64,000 nucleotides of DNA from Fulvivirga marina (GTDB lineage: Bacteria > Bacteroidota > Bacteroidia > Cytophagales > Cyclobacteriaceae): assembly GCF_016775155.1 (NCBI RefSeq), contig NZ_JAEUGD010000016.1, positions 47,793 through 111,792 of the forward strand, written 5' to 3'. The position numbers were made by a program, and so were the translations under genes. The notes below the pieces were generated by a model that did no database searches, had not been told where the DNA came from, and saw only the letters and a list, made by a program, of their open reading frames with translations. This document shows positions 45,586-55,470 of the stretch, in pieces (position 1 is the stretch's first letter; the number at the start of each line of letters is the position of its first letter).

Positions 45586-47196
45586 TTACCCTGTAAAATA
45601 GCTTAGTATCAAGATTATGAAGCCTATCAATACTACAGAAAGAATCACATCTTTTATATCATATCTATTCTTGTTGCTAGCCTTATCCTCCTCACTTAAT
45701 GTACCATATGTAAGTCCATCAAGCCTTTTCTGCTCTGGTTTAGCTGTTAGCAGGCTTACCACAATACAAATGATAAGACACAAAACAAACAGAAGGATGC
45801 AGAAATGCAGGAAGTTCATAGTTGCCCAAGTATGTAAAAACCCAGTAAGTTTTTCCTTGTTAAGCTCTAATACTAATCTACTCATCCCCAGCAGGAATCC
45901 ACCTATAAGCGTGGCTAGTGCTCCTGTCGAGTTAATCCTTTTCCAGAAAATACCCAGTAAGAAGACTACCGTTATCGGTGGAGCAATATAAGATTGAACG
46001 CTTTGCAAATATTCATACAATACCCCTGAAATATTGGCCATAACTGGTATCCAGGCAATTCCCAACATTACCACAATTAATGTTGCTATTCGCCCTACTG
46101 TCACCAGTTGTTTTTCACTACTCTCTGGCCTGATCTTTTTATAAATATCTACAGTAAATAAAGTTGAACATGAATTGAACACTGAAGCCAAAGAGCTCAT
46201 TAATGCAGCTAAAAGGCCTGCTGCTGCTACACCTTTAATCCCTGTTGGCAGCAACGCAGCCATCATGGTCGGCAAAGCCTGGTCTGAAGATTCCAACTCC
46301 AGTTGTCCGGTCTTTGTCATTGCATAAGCTATAATTCCGGGAAGCAGGAAGATAAATACAGGGGTTAATTTCAGGTATGCACCAAAGATAGAACCTTTAA
46401 GGCCAACATTAATATTTTTGGCGGTCAGTGTCCTCTGTACAATGTACTGATCAGTACACCAATACCAGATTCCAACTATGGTACCTCCAAATAAAAGCCC
46501 TGTCCAGGGAAAGTCAGGATCAGTCACCGGCCTCCACATGTCAAAGTGAGCATTTCCGGCAATTTCCCGGAGCTCACCCCACCCCCCTATTTGGTATAGA
46601 CCTATGAAGGTTACGGCGCCAGATCCTAATATTAATACAATCGTTTGCAGTGCTTCAGTATAAATAACTGCTCGCATTCCTCCTAAAACCGTGTATAGTC
46701 CGGTAATAACTACAGTAATCACTGCTCCAGTCCAGAAGTTCACACCAGTCAGAGCTTCTATTACCACACCACCTGCATATACTGAAACAGATACTTTTGT
46801 AATAACATAGCCCACCAGTGAAATAATCGACAAGAACCAGCGAGCTGTGCTATTGAACCTTCTTTCAAGAAACTCAGGCATAGTAAATACACCACTTCGT
46901 GCATAAAAAGGCAAAAACACCCACCCCAGTAACAACACTATCCAGGCATGAAGCTCAAAATGTGCCATAGGCATACCTGAAGCTGCGCCAGTACCAGCAA
47001 GGCCCACCACATGCTCAGAGCCTATATTAGAAGCAAATATTGAGGCTCCAACCACAAACCAGCCGGCATTCCTGCCTGCCAGAAAATAGTCTTCTGTATT
47101 ATTTTTACGTTTTTTTATCACCCATACGGCAATTCCAAAGAGTACAAGAAAATATACCCCTATTACAATCCAGTCAAGTACTTCAAGTCCTACCAT
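45586..47196 (-). CDS. sodium:solute symporter (SSS family), probably for xylose
   Basis: A 536-residue inner membrane protein with about 13-14 helices. Family marks are DWIVIGVYFLVLFGIAVWV, NTEDYFLAGRNAGWFVVGASIFASNIGSEHVVG and the central YWCTDQYIVQRTLTAKNI and LLAALMSSLASVFNSCSTLFTVDIYK segments, as in SGLT-type sugar symporters. It starts 3 bases after xylA ends, so it is almost surely translated in the same operon and carries xylose or a related pentose into the cell with sodium. The substrate is inferred from neighbours, not from the sequence. Confidence 0.85.
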   Translation of the reverse strand: MVGLEVLDWIVIGVYFLVLFGIAVWVIKKRKNNTEDYFLAGRNAGWFVVGASIFASNIGSEHVVGLAGTGAASGMPMAHFELHAWIVLLLGWVFLPFYARSGVFTMPEFLERRFNSTARWFLSIISLVGYVITKVSVSVYAGGVVIEALTGVNFWTGAVITVVITGLYTVLGGMRAVIYTEALQTIVLILGSGAVTFIGLYQIGGWGELREIAGNAHFDMWRPVTDPDFPWTGLLFGGTIVGIWYWCTDQYIVQRTLTAKNINVGLKGSIFGAYLKLTPVFIFLLPGIIAYAMTKTGQLELESSDQALPTMMAALLPTGIKGVAAAGLLAALMSSLASVFNSCSTLFTVDIYKKIRPESSEKQLVTVGRIATLIVVMLGIAWIPVMANISGVLYEYLQSVQSYIAPPITVVFLLGIFWKRINSTGALATLIGGFLLGMSRLVLELNKEKLTGFLHTWATMNFLHFCILLFVLCLIICIVVSLLTAKPEQKRLDGLTYGTLSEEDKASNKNRYDIKDVILSVVLIGFIILILSYFTG

Positions 47197-47199
47197 TGC

Positions 47200-48576
47200 T
47201 TATTTTGTTTTCCAGATGAATTGATTAATAAGGTTTTCAAAAAGCTCCTGTCTTCCACTTCGCAGTCTTGGCTCTCCGTTTTTATGAGCTATAGTATACA
47301 AGTCTTCCAAAGTCAGACGGCCTTCTTCAAATGCCTTACCATCCATGGTACTGAAGCTGCTGTATCTGGCTTTTCTAAGGTTATTATATTCTGAGTTCTC
47401 CAGAATATTATGCGATATCTCCAAAGCTCTGGCAAACGCATCCATCGAGCCTATATGCGCATAGAATATATCTTCCAGATCAGTAGAGTTTCTCCTGTTT
47501 TTCGCGTCGAAATTGATACCACCTCCTTTAAATCCATCCGCCTCCAGGATCACCAACATGGCTTCTACCAGCTCATATACATTGATAGGGAACTGATCGG
47601 TATCCCAACCATTCTGATAATCTCCCCTATTAGCATCCATACTTCCCAGAAGGCCTGCGTTGGCGGCCACCTGAAGCTCGTGGGCAAAAGTATGCTGGGC
47701 TAACGTAGCATGATTAACCTCTACGTTGAGCTTAAAGTCATTCATGAGGTCATACTCTCTCAAAAAGCCTATGACAGTAGCCGCATCAAAATCATACTGG
47801 TGCTTGGTAGGTTCCATGGGTTTGGGCTCTATGAAGAAGTTACCTTTGAAACCACTTTTCCTTCCGTAGTCTCGTACTATGTGAAAAAACCGGGCCAGAT
47901 GATCTAGCTCTTTTTTCATATTGGTATTAAGTAATGAAAGGTAGCCTTCTCTTCCTCCCCAGAAAACAAAATTCTCACCATTGAGCTTCACGGTGATATC
48001 CAGTGCGTTCTTTACCTGAGCACCTGCATAAGCCACTATGTCAAAATCGGGATTAGTTGCAGCACCATTCATATAGCGTGGGTGACCGAAAAGGTTGGTA
48101 GTGCCCCATAATACTTTAAGACCTGTTTCTCTTTGCTTTTCCAGTGCAAAATCACTAATGATCCCCATCCTTCTCTCCGTCTCCTTCAGTGAATCTCCCT
48201 CATCTATCAGGTCAACATTGTGAAAGCAGTAGTAAGGCACTCCTAGTTTAGACATAAACTCAAAGGCCGCATCCATTTTGTGTTTTGCAGAATCAACAGC
48301 ATCTCTACCTTCCAGCCATGGAAATCGCTTCGAAGGCAAGCCAAAAGGATCACCCCCTGTTCCACAGAATGTGTGCCAGTACGCCACGGCAAACCTGAAA
48401 TGGTCTTTCATGGTTTTGTCTCCTACAATTTTATCTTCATCATAGTACTTAAAGGCCAAAGGGTTATCTGATTCAGGCCCCTCATACTCTATTTTTCCTA
48501 TATTTTTAAAGTACTCCTTTGCCCCTATCACTACTTTAATTTCCTGATTATTCTCTTCAGACACGTTATTATTCAT
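47200..48576 (-). CDS. xylA: xylose isomerase
   Basis: A 458-residue cytoplasmic enzyme that converts D-xylose to D-xylulose. It is of the long class-II type. Motifs: [28 protein letters not shown] with the active-site His, [32 protein letters not shown] with metal-ligand Glu, [17 protein letters not shown] and [18 protein letters not shown] with metal-ligand Asp and His. A longer frame (to 48639) would overlap xylB and adds no family sequence, so the ATG at 48576 is used. It lies 29 bases after xylB and 3 bases before the symporter. Confidence 0.95.
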   Translation of the reverse strand: MNNNVSEENNQEIKVVIGAKEYFKNIGKIEYEGPESDNPLAFKYYDEDKIVGDKTMKDHFRFAVAYWHTFCGTGGDPFGLPSKRFPWLEGRDAVDSAKHKMDAAFEFMSKLGVPYYCFHNVDLIDEGDSLKETERRMGIISDFALEKQRETGLKVLWGTTNLFGHPRYMNGAATNPDFDIVAYAGAQVKNALDITVKLNGENFVFWGGREGYLSLLNTNMKKELDHLARFFHIVRDYGRKSGFKGNFFIEPKPMEPTKHQYDFDAATVIGFLREYDLMNDFKLNVEVNHATLAQHTFAHELQVAANAGLLGSMDANRGDYQNGWDTDQFPINVYELVEAMLVILEADGFKGGGINFDAKNRRNSTDLEDIFYAHIGSMDAFARALEISHNILENSEYNNLRKARYSSFSTMDGKAFEEGRLTLEDLYTIAHKNGEPRLRSGRQELFENLINQFIWKTK

Positions 48577-48605
48577 AGTTATATACTGGTTTATAGTTCT
48601 TGTTC

Positions 48606-50096
48606 CTATAATAAAAGTTTCTCCAAATCGGATTTCCATATTTCATAAGCGCCCCGATATTCGCCTGAGATATCAGCTTCATCATATACTTTAGCCACTT
48701 TCACCCCCGAAAGCGCTTCTTCTGCTGTAGCATAAGCTCCTATTGCCACTCCTGAAGCGCTTGCTGCTCCTGCAGCGCCTGTAGTTTCAATTACTTCTAT
48801 TTTACAGCCTGTTATCGCTGAGATAGTAGTTGAAAAAACGCCAGATTGAAACAGGTTATCATTACCCACCCGGATCACCTTCGACTCTATGCCCATACTA
48901 TTGAGTATCTCCATACCGTAGATAAAGGAAAACGCGATCCCTTCCAACGCTGCCCTGTAAAAATGAGCTCTACTATGGCGATTGAAATGCAAATTGATAA
49001 TATGTGAGCCAAGAACTTTATTATCTAATATACGCTCAGCTCCATTGCCAAAAGGAATCACGCGCAAGCCTTCCGAGCTAACAGGCACCTGAGATACCAT
49101 ACGCTCCATATCTTCATATGTGGTACCGTTGTTAGATATTTCTTTCTTGAGCCAACTATACTGACTACCAGCTCCATTAATACATAGCAACAGCCCGATC
49201 CGCGGATCGTGGCTGGTATGGTTTACATGTGCAAAGCCGTTGATACGTGATTGTTTATCATAAACAGGATGATCTACCACGGCATACACCACTCCCGATG
49301 TACCTCCTGTCGCTGCAATTTCTCCAGGGTTGAATACGTTTAACGAAAGGGCATTATTCGGCTGATCACCAGCCCTATAGGAAACGGGCGTCCCTGGCTT
49401 TAAGCCTAACTGGCCTGCAGGCTCATTTAGTAACTTCCCTTGATCAGAAAAAGTGGGAACGATATCAGCTACCTTGCTTCTATCAATACCAAAGTAATCT
49501 AAAAGAAACTGCGCTACACATTCATTTTTAAAATCCCAATAAACACCCTCAGATATTCCTGAAACTGTAGTACATATTTCGCCTGTCATTTTTAGGGCAA
49601 TATAATCGCCAGGCAATACAAACTTCTTTAGCTTATTATATATCTCCGGTTCATTATCTAATACCCATTTTAATTTGGACAGCGTGAAATTTCCTGGGGA
49701 ATTCAACAAATGTGCATAGCACTTTTCTTTACCCAAGTCAGCAAATGCCTTTCTACCTATCTCTACTCCTCGGCTATCACTCCATATAATTGAGGGTCTC
49801 AGCACTTCATTGTTTTCCCCCAGTAGTACCAACCCATGCATCTGGTAGGATATACCAATAGACTTTATATGTTCTGCCCTCACTCCGGACTTTTCTAACA
49901 ACTGCCTGGAAGCAATACATAAATTTTCCCACCATGTCTCAGGGTGTTGCTCAGCCCAACCCGGAAAATGGGATATCACCCCCATCTCTACCTCAGGGTA
50001 GTGTGTTACCTGTACTATCATCCGTGTATCAGCATTTACAAGCGCCGCTTTTATTGATGAGCTTCCTACGTCAAAACCTATTAGATATGAATCCAT
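48606..50096 (-). CDS. xylB: xylulokinase
   Basis: A 496-residue FGGY-family kinase that phosphorylates D-xylulose, feeding the pentose phosphate pathway. The N-terminal FGGY domain (about 4-250) opens [15 protein letters not shown] with Asp9; the catalytic Asp244 sits in [12 protein letters not shown]; the substrate motif MHG (YQMHGLVLL) and the C-terminal domain motifs [18 protein letters not shown] and [17 protein letters not shown] are present. It is followed by xylA after 29 bases. It is a close paralogue of the kinase part of the fusion gene 423 bases upstream. Confidence 0.95.
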   Translation of the reverse strand: MDSYLIGFDVGSSSIKAALVNADTRMIVQVTHYPEVEMGVISHFPGWAEQHPETWWENLCIASRQLLEKSGVRAEHIKSIGISYQMHGLVLLGENNEVLRPSIIWSDSRGVEIGRKAFADLGKEKCYAHLLNSPGNFTLSKLKWVLDNEPEIYNKLKKFVLPGDYIALKMTGEICTTVSGISEGVYWDFKNECVAQFLLDYFGIDRSKVADIVPTFSDQGKLLNEPAGQLGLKPGTPVSYRAGDQPNNALSLNVFNPGEIAATGGTSGVVYAVVDHPVYDKQSRINGFAHVNHTSHDPRIGLLLCINGAGSQYSWLKKEISNNGTTYEDMERMVSQVPVSSEGLRVIPFGNGAERILDNKVLGSHIINLHFNRHSRAHFYRAALEGIAFSFIYGMEILNSMGIESKVIRVGNDNLFQSGVFSTTISAITGCKIEVIETTGAAGAASASGVAIGAYATAEEALSGVKVAKVYDEADISGEYRGAYEIWKSDLEKLLL

Positions 50097-50519
50097 TGCT
50101 TTAGTTTATGTAAGAGGAGTAAACTACGCCACTCCTGATAATATTCCGCCTCAAGAGATTAAACACAAATTAAAACCTTTTAAAACAGGAATTCCCAAAA
50201 CTATCTACTGCATCGATTCGCCATAAAACCTTCATTTCTACGTCAACTTTTCAATAACGAGTGCTACGCAAGACAATTAAATGACGTATAAGTGAAGTAC
50301 AAAACAACAAAGAGAGGTTGATCAATAGCGTGATCGGGCAAATGGTTAAGAAGAAACCATTCTACAACCTGCATTTAGAGTTGGTCAATTATTTGAATAA
50401 TTAATAAGTCAGGCTATGATTCCAGCTATTAACCATGATTCATATCATAAATATTCTGCATGACCTACATAATGATATCATGCTTCTGGTAAGGATATTC
50501 GTTGAAAAGTGCTGGTGAC
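50097..50519. other. 423-base gap between xylB and the kinase-HTH fusion gene
   Basis: No convincing gene. A short plus-strand open frame (about 50285-50402) codes for a basic, Leu-rich 39-residue stretch without an ATG near its beginning; it was not called. The xylB promoter must lie here; two inverted copies of TACGTCA are listed separately. No terminator was seen after the fusion gene, so some readthrough into xylB is possible. Confidence 0.4.
50239..50288. promoter_or_regulatory. inverted TACGTCA pair upstream of xylB (candidate operator)
   Basis: TACGTCA at 50239-50245 and its reverse complement TGACGTA at 50282-50288 face each other about 143-192 bases before the xylB start. The same 7-mer occurs twice before the fusion gene. 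The window holds other copies inside genes, at about the number expected by chance, so the operator role is a guess. Confidence 0.25.
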
Positions 50520-52493
50520 TCAAATCTGATCGATAAACTCTTCAAGCCCGATATCAGAATTCAGCTCAAGTTTTTTTCTTAATCTGTATCTTCTTGTTTC
50601 CACTCCCCTGACTGAAAGGTTAAGCTGGTGGGCAATATCCTTGGTACTGAGTTTCATTTTCAGTAACGCAGACAACTTGATCTCCGATGTAGAAAGCTGT
50701 GGATAATCTGTTTTAAGTTTTTTAAAGAAGTCACTATGGATCATCTCAAAATGCTTTTTAAATGCCTCCCAGCAAGCTTCCGAAGAAAGATGGCTATCAA
50801 TTTTCCTCAATATTTTTTCATACTGCTGCTCATTATTGCCTAGTTCCTTCAACTGTCGAATATCGTTTTTGATCTCTGACAGAAACTCATCCTTCTTCTG
50901 CAATTGAAGATGTAAAGTAGTTAGCTCCTTACTACGGTCAGTAATAAGGCTTTCCATTTCCCTCAACTGGTTTTTAAGACTCTCACTGCTTTCCCCTTTA
51001 CGGGGGCTCTGCATTAAAGCCCTCTCTAATGAAGATTCCCAAAAGTTATACGCCTGCTGACATAGTGCCCTGTTAAACTTTGGTTCATGTACTATGGTTG
51101 GGTTGATACCTTTCAAGGCTTCGTCCAGGGAAGCATATACCCCCGTGGCTACACCCGAAGCCCTTGCCGCTCCGATGGCAGCGGTTGTTTCCACTACCTC
51201 TATATGACAATCAAGTATAGTTGCAATTGTAGATGAAAATACCTCTGACTGGAACATATTGTCATTACCCACTCTCATGACATCCACATTGATACCAATC
51301 TCTTTTAAAATATTTATGCCTTTCACAAAAGAAAAGGCTACACCCTCCAGCGCTGCCCTAAACAGATGAGCACGGTTATGTCTGTTGAACTGAATATTGA
51401 AAATATGCGAGTTGACACTCTGGTTTTCCAGCATGCGCTCTGCACCATTGCCAAAAGGTAAAATGCAAAGACCATCACACCCAACTGGTACAGTAGAAAC
51501 CATACGTTCCATATCATTATAATTCCTGTCGCTCCGTGCAATCTGGTGCTTCATCCAGCTATATTGAATACCGGCCCCATTCAGACAAAGTAAGACCCCT
51601 ATCCTATCAAAGTTTTCTTCATAATTGACATGAGCAAAGGAATTAACCCTAGAACGTGGGTCAGAAATAGGCCTATCGACAACTCCGTACACTACACCCG
51701 AGGTACCACTAGTAGCTGCGATTTCATTAGGTCTCATCACATTAAGCGCCAGCGCATTGGTGGGTTGATCCCCTGCTCTATAAGTGACTGGTGTCCCTTT
51801 TTTGAGCCCGGTAAGCTCTGCTGCCTGCTTAGTTACAGTGCCCTGCACACCAAAAGTAGGTGCGAGATCTGGTATCATTTCCCTATCGATACCATAGTAT
51901 TCCAATAGTTCAGAAGAAATTCTCTTTTCTTTAAAATCCCAGAATACACCTTCTGAAAGACCACTGATGGTAGTTTTAAGTTCACCAGTAAGTCTCAAGG
52001 CAATAAAGTCTCCTGGTAGTAAAAATTTGTAAGTCTTACTGTATATCTCTGGCTCGTTGTCTTTAACCCACTTTAGTTTTGAAGCTGTAAAATTTCCTGG
52101 TGAATTCAGCAAATGCTCCAGACACTTCTCCTTCCCTATTTCTCTAAATGCCTTTCTACCTATTTCAACGCCCCTACTGTCGCACCAGATAATCGAAGGC
52201 CGCAGGATATGGTGATCTCGATCAACGAGAACCAGGCTATGCATTTGGTAAGAGATACCGATACTTGCAATATCATGTGATTTGACCCCCGTTTGTTGCA
52301 ATAAACGGCGGGTGGCCAGCATAAAATACTGCCACCAGATTTCTGGTTGCTGTTCTGCCCAACCACTTTGCCTGGAGATTATGTCCATTTCACTATCAGG
52401 GTATTGAACAACCCCAACGGTTTTGTTACTTTCCGCATCAAGCAATGCTGCCTTAATGGTAGAACTTCCTATATCGTAGCCAATTAAATACAT
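50520..52493 (-). CDS. xylulokinase-like FGGY kinase fused to coiled coil and LuxR-type HTH
   Basis: A 657-residue fusion. Residues 1-490 are a full xylulokinase paralogous to xylB nearby: IGYDIGSSTIKAALLD (Asp7), YQMHSLVLV, catalytic Asp241 in YRAGDQPTNALALN, FGNGAERMLEN, and the closing GAARASGVATGVYAS. One visible change is ATSGTSG where xylB has ATGGTSG. Residues about 500-565 form a coiled coil (RSKELTTLHLQLQKKDEFLSE), and about 575-657 match the C-terminal part of Bacteroidota Y_Y_Y regulators: FKKHFEMIHSDFFKKLKTDYPQLSTSEIKLSALLKMKLS and the LuxR-type HTH STKDIAHQLNLSVRGVETRRYRLRKKL. The reading frame is unbroken across the join. Placed 423 bases upstream of xylB-xylA-symporter on the same strand, it probably senses xylulose or ATP state through the kinase fold and controls the operon. 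Whether it still phosphorylates sugar is unknown. Confidence 0.9.
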   Translation of the reverse strand: MYLIGYDIGSSTIKAALLDAESNKTVGVVQYPDSEMDIISRQSGWAEQQPEIWWQYFMLATRRLLQQTGVKSHDIASIGISYQMHSLVLVDRDHHILRPSIIWCDSRGVEIGRKAFREIGKEKCLEHLLNSPGNFTASKLKWVKDNEPEIYSKTYKFLLPGDFIALRLTGELKTTISGLSEGVFWDFKEKRISSELLEYYGIDREMIPDLAPTFGVQGTVTKQAAELTGLKKGTPVTYRAGDQPTNALALNVMRPNEIAATSGTSGVVYGVVDRPISDPRSRVNSFAHVNYEENFDRIGVLLCLNGAGIQYSWMKHQIARSDRNYNDMERMVSTVPVGCDGLCILPFGNGAERMLENQSVNSHIFNIQFNRHNRAHLFRAALEGVAFSFVKGINILKEIGINVDVMRVGNDNMFQSEVFSSTIATILDCHIEVVETTAAIGAARASGVATGVYASLDEALKGINPTIVHEPKFNRALCQQAYNFWESSLERALMQSPRKGESSESLKNQLREMESLITDRSKELTTLHLQLQKKDEFLSEIKNDIRQLKELGNNEQQYEKILRKIDSHLSSEACWEAFKKHFEMIHSDFFKKLKTDYPQLSTSEIKLSALLKMKLSTKDIAHQLNLSVRGVETRRYRLRKKLELNSDIGLEEFIDQI

Positions 52494-52510
52494 ATCAACA
52501 CTTAACTTCC

Positions 52511-52528
52511 TACGTCAATGATACGTCA
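52511..52528. promoter_or_regulatory. direct TACGTCA pair before the kinase-HTH fusion (candidate operator)
   Basis: TACGTCA at 52511-52517 and 52522-52528 are spaced 11 bases, one helical turn, and end 18-35 bases before the start codon of the fusion gene. This would be a natural site for autoregulation by a LuxR-type dimer. The same 7-mer appears in inverted form upstream of xylB. Short-motif evidence only. Confidence 0.3.
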
Positions 52529-52667
52529 TTTTAACAGAAAAACTAATAAAAAAACTCGCAAGGAACCTTAATTAATACCTTCTACAAAACTTCAAAATTG
52601 ACAACAAGGGTTTTAAAACCCGTTACCTAAACATATATTGCAGCCACAAATATTTAAAATATACTTT

Positions 52668-53420
52668 ATGAAACTATCACTATTATTTTTTGCAAGCCTA
52701 ATACTTCTGGCCTCTTGTGGAGAAGTACGGGAAGAGATCACCTTTAACAAAGGTGGAGATGGCACGTATGAAGTATCTACCGACATCGTACCCATGATGA
52801 AAAAAATGATGCAAAGTACAGTAAAGCTTGCAAGCCAGGGCGGAGAAGAACTGGACAGTGCTGAACTTGCAGCTAAGGTTGAGGAAATGATATGGAAAGA
52901 TTACCCTGATAAAATAGATTCTGTGATTTCATTGGAATCTAACCTTACCCCTGAAATGAAAAATGACCCAAAGATCATGTCAATGGTTGGTAAAACTACA
53001 GCGTATATGAAAGGAAGCCGAGAAGAAGGTTTCATTAAAACTGGTATTAAGTTTGATTTTAGCAATAGTGATGAGTTCATTTCGTTCATGGATATGGTCG
53101 AAGAAAACGGCCAGAAAAATGAACAAAAAAACCCGCTAGGAAAGACAAAAACTGAAATAACTGTAACCTCAAAGTCCTTTGTCAGAACGGTAGAATATCT
53201 AGATAAACCCGAAAGTGACGAATCCAATGCACTAGCTCTCCTTATGCTTCAGGAGATGAACATTATAACTGTATTGAACTTCCCAAAAAAAATTGACAAG
53301 GTTGATGTTACGCATTATGAAATCATAGAGAGGTCTGATAGATCAGTCACGCTGAAATATGACATCATAAAAGCTATGCAAAGTGATGACCAATCAGAGA
53401 TCCGGATCAAACTGAAGTAG
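52668..53420 (+). CDS. hypothetical lipoprotein
   Basis: A 250-residue lipoprotein: the ATG at 52668 starts MKLSLLFFASLILLASC, so Cys17 would be lipidated; an earlier ATG at 52638 adds ten residues before the signal. The mature protein opens GEVREEITFNKGGDGTYEVSTDI and contains Met- and Lys-rich helical stretches (MMKKMMQSTVKLAS) and a beta-rich second half (TEITVTSKSFVRTVEYL, SDRSVTLKYDIIKAM). No family is recognised. The next gene starts two bases after its stop, so the two form a pair, divergent from the kinase-HTH fusion. Confidence 0.7.
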   Translation: MKLSLLFFASLILLASCGEVREEITFNKGGDGTYEVSTDIVPMMKKMMQSTVKLASQGGEELDSAELAAKVEEMIWKDYPDKIDSVISLESNLTPEMKNDPKIMSMVGKTTAYMKGSREEGFIKTGIKFDFSNSDEFISFMDMVEENGQKNEQKNPLGKTKTEITVTSKSFVRTVEYLDKPESDESNALALLMLQEMNIITVLNFPKKIDKVDVTHYEIIERSDRSVTLKYDIIKAMQSDDQSEIRIKLK

Positions 53421-53421
53421 T

Positions 53422-54042
53422 ATGGCACTGAAGGCATCAAGACCGGCAGCATCCAGAGTTAAAACTTCACGAAAGCTCTTTTTTGGAAAAACAGTTTTAA
53501 TCGCTGCGTTGGCAACTTTAGTGGTTACCATTCTAATTGTCTATTTAACAGGCCTGTCAAATCACCGTACTATAATAGAAAACTCATTGATATCCTTATC
53601 GATATTATGTGTAGCTCTATTCACATTTATGACCGTCGGTTTATACAATGGTTTCAATATATATGATGACCTATCTCATAAACTGAAATTTACATGGAGA
53701 GGTAGCTCTTCGTGGACTGACGTTAACTTTAGCCCTGACTTACCTGTTGAACTCGATGGAGATGATGCCTGCGCCGGAATACTGATTTCTATTGTAGTCT
53801 GGATATTAGTAACTATTGGAATTATACTCTTTCTGTTTCTTGCAGAGCTTATTCTTTCTTTTGCATGGATAGCCTTGGTTGCAGTCATCTATTGGGTCTT
53901 TATCAGGGCATTAAAGCTTGTTTTTAGTAAATCCAGAAAGTGTGAAGGAAACCTGTTAAGGAGTTTTTATTACGGATTCTCCTATACCACCCTATATCTG
54001 GGATGGGTATATGGAGTCATCTACGTATCCGGGGCCATATAG
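53422..54042 (+). CDS. hypothetical membrane protein
   Basis: A 206-residue inner membrane protein with about five predicted helices: LIAALATLVVTILIVYLTG, ISLSILCVALFTFMTVGLY, ILISIVVWILVTIGIILFLFLAE, ILSFAWIALVAVIYWVFI and a last one near residues 185-205. The N-terminus is basic and an acidic soluble loop with SSWTDVNFSPDLPVELDGDD lies between helices two and three. No family is recognised. It is coupled to the lipoprotein gene (one base gap) and ends before a large bidirectional terminator. Confidence 0.65.
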   Translation: MALKASRPAASRVKTSRKLFFGKTVLIAALATLVVTILIVYLTGLSNHRTIIENSLISLSILCVALFTFMTVGLYNGFNIYDDLSHKLKFTWRGSSSWTDVNFSPDLPVELDGDDACAGILISIVVWILVTIGIILFLFLAELILSFAWIALVAVIYWVFIRALKLVFSKSRKCEGNLLRSFYYGFSYTTLYLGWVYGVIYVSGAI

Positions 54043-54056
54043 CATAAGCCACTCCA

Positions 54057-54100
54057 ACTTCAAATAAAAAATGAGGCTAGCCTCATTTTTTATTTGAAGT
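54057..54100. terminator. bidirectional terminator, perfect 44-base palindrome
   Basis: A 21-base arm (54057-54077) and its exact complement (54080-54100) are separated by TA, itself self-complementary. Each strand gives a GGCTAGCC core with an A run on one side and a T run on the other. It sits between the converging stops at 54042 (plus) and 54105 (minus) and can serve both genes. Confidence 0.88.
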
Positions 54101-54104
54101 CCTA

Positions 54105-55049
54105 TCAATTCAGCTCCACATCTGTAAAGTCATTCATCTTGGTAAAGTCCATCAGGGTATCACCAGAAGGTTGTGTTTCATAAACAGAAGCAAACTTACC
54201 TCCCCAAAAAACCTCATCGCACTTATAAGAGTAACGCGAATGCACGACTTGACTAAAAGTATCATCGAAACCTTTGATCATGATCAATATTTCCGCATCC
54301 ATCGCTTCCATTTCCTCTTTAGTTTTGTTAGCAAGCGGGCTTTTCTCGTCTATTACATGCACCACTGTCCAGTTAAGTGGAAAATACAGAATAGAATTTC
54401 TTTCAAGGTCAAGATTGATATAGCTTCTTTTTAATATGCTTTTTCCATCTTTGTGCCTCTCAACGGTAACCAACATAACAGTGGCTTCCATTTCCATGAG
54501 ATTGCTGTTTCTCATATTGGCAATTCTAAACTGGAGGCTGTTCAGCCCATCTTTGTATGGTGCAATTAATGCCTTTTTGCTATACATCAGCCTGGCAGAA
54601 GGCTTCGAAAACCTACCATATAACATACCCGTTATAATGGCAAAGCACATCCACCCTACGACCGCTTCAAAAGATGCCACAATATTAGCCCAATGCCCTA
54701 TAGGATGAACCCCTCCATACCCCACTGTAGTAAAGGTTTGAAAGCTGAAGTAATAGGCTTCAAGAAACCTAACGTAAAAATGTCCGCCCCTTAGACCTCC
54801 AAGCTGGTCAACCCCCATAAGAGTATAAACCAAGGCAAAAACAGCATTTACTACTAACAGAAAAGTAAATACAACAAGAAAAAAGCGACTCCACGACATC
54901 TTTATCATCAACTGATATGTATCTCGTGTGCTTACCCTTAATCCAGATCGTATTACATTAAAAGACCCGTCCTGATTAATAATTCTTTTAGAATTAATAG
55001 TATACTGGGTACCCACACCTGGATCACGTGTTTGCTTTGAGTTTGCCAT
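54105..55049 (-). CDS. inward-rectifier (Kir/KirBac-type) potassium channel
   Basis: A 314-residue membrane protein. After a cytoplasmic start (about 1-55) there is an outer helix (about 55-78), a pore helix and selectivity filter TTVGYGG (Thr108-Gly112), an inner helix (about 122-144, ending AIITGMLYGRFSKP), and a C-terminal beta-rich cytoplasmic domain of the Kir type (YSKKALIAPYKDGLNSLQFRIANMRNSNLME, LNWTVVHVIDEKSPL, ILIMIKGFDDTFSQVVHSRYSY). All family marks are intact, so it probably forms a tetrameric K+ channel. It is transcribed alone and converges on the membrane-protein gene. Confidence 0.93.
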   Translation of the reverse strand: MANSKQTRDPGVGTQYTINSKRIINQDGSFNVIRSGLRVSTRDTYQLMIKMSWSRFFLVVFTFLLVVNAVFALVYTLMGVDQLGGLRGGHFYVRFLEAYYFSFQTFTTVGYGGVHPIGHWANIVASFEAVVGWMCFAIITGMLYGRFSKPSARLMYSKKALIAPYKDGLNSLQFRIANMRNSNLMEMEATVMLVTVERHKDGKSILKRSYINLDLERNSILYFPLNWTVVHVIDEKSPLANKTKEEMEAMDAEILIMIKGFDDTFSQVVHSRYSYKCDEVFWGGKFASVYETQPSGDTLMDFTKMNDFTDVELN

Positions 55050-55470
55050 TTGCTAAAGCAGAATTTTATTCAGTTGAAAATTAAAGAAAATAAGCAACTT
55101 CTTTCCTTTCTAATAATATCATGACGATCTCCAGCAAACTATGCCTTTTAGGTTCCTGAGAAACTATCATCTGATTATGCTTTCTCTTCAATCACTCACG
55201 CTTGAAATTTTGCATTTCTCTGCTTGATCAACTTATAAATTTAAGTAATCATGATGTTAAACTTATATCAACTGCTAGATTTAAAACCGTAGATTGAAGC
55301 CACCAGCACCAGAAATTTGCCACAGTTTGTGTATACATTTCTCTACAATTCAATGCACCTGACACTTCTATAAAAGAGGTAAGAGCAATTGGTATTATTT
55401 TTTTATATACAAGATTACCTGAGATAAAAATTATCGTCAGTTGACTTGTAAATATTTAACATTTGTGCCC
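55050..55470. other. intergenic region without visible gene
   Basis: About 420 AT-rich bases between the Kir channel (minus) and a small coiled-coil gene (plus). No convincing frame, hairpin or exact promoter box was found on either strand. Confidence 0.4.

Noticed and set aside
48577..48639. 21-residue N-terminal extension of XylA
   Set aside because: It overlaps xylB and is not part of the family; the ATG at 48576 is used.
50285..50402. 39-codon plus-strand frame between xylB and the kinase-HTH gene
   Set aside because: Looks somewhat protein-like but has no ATG at its start, no family and no ribosome site; treated as chance.
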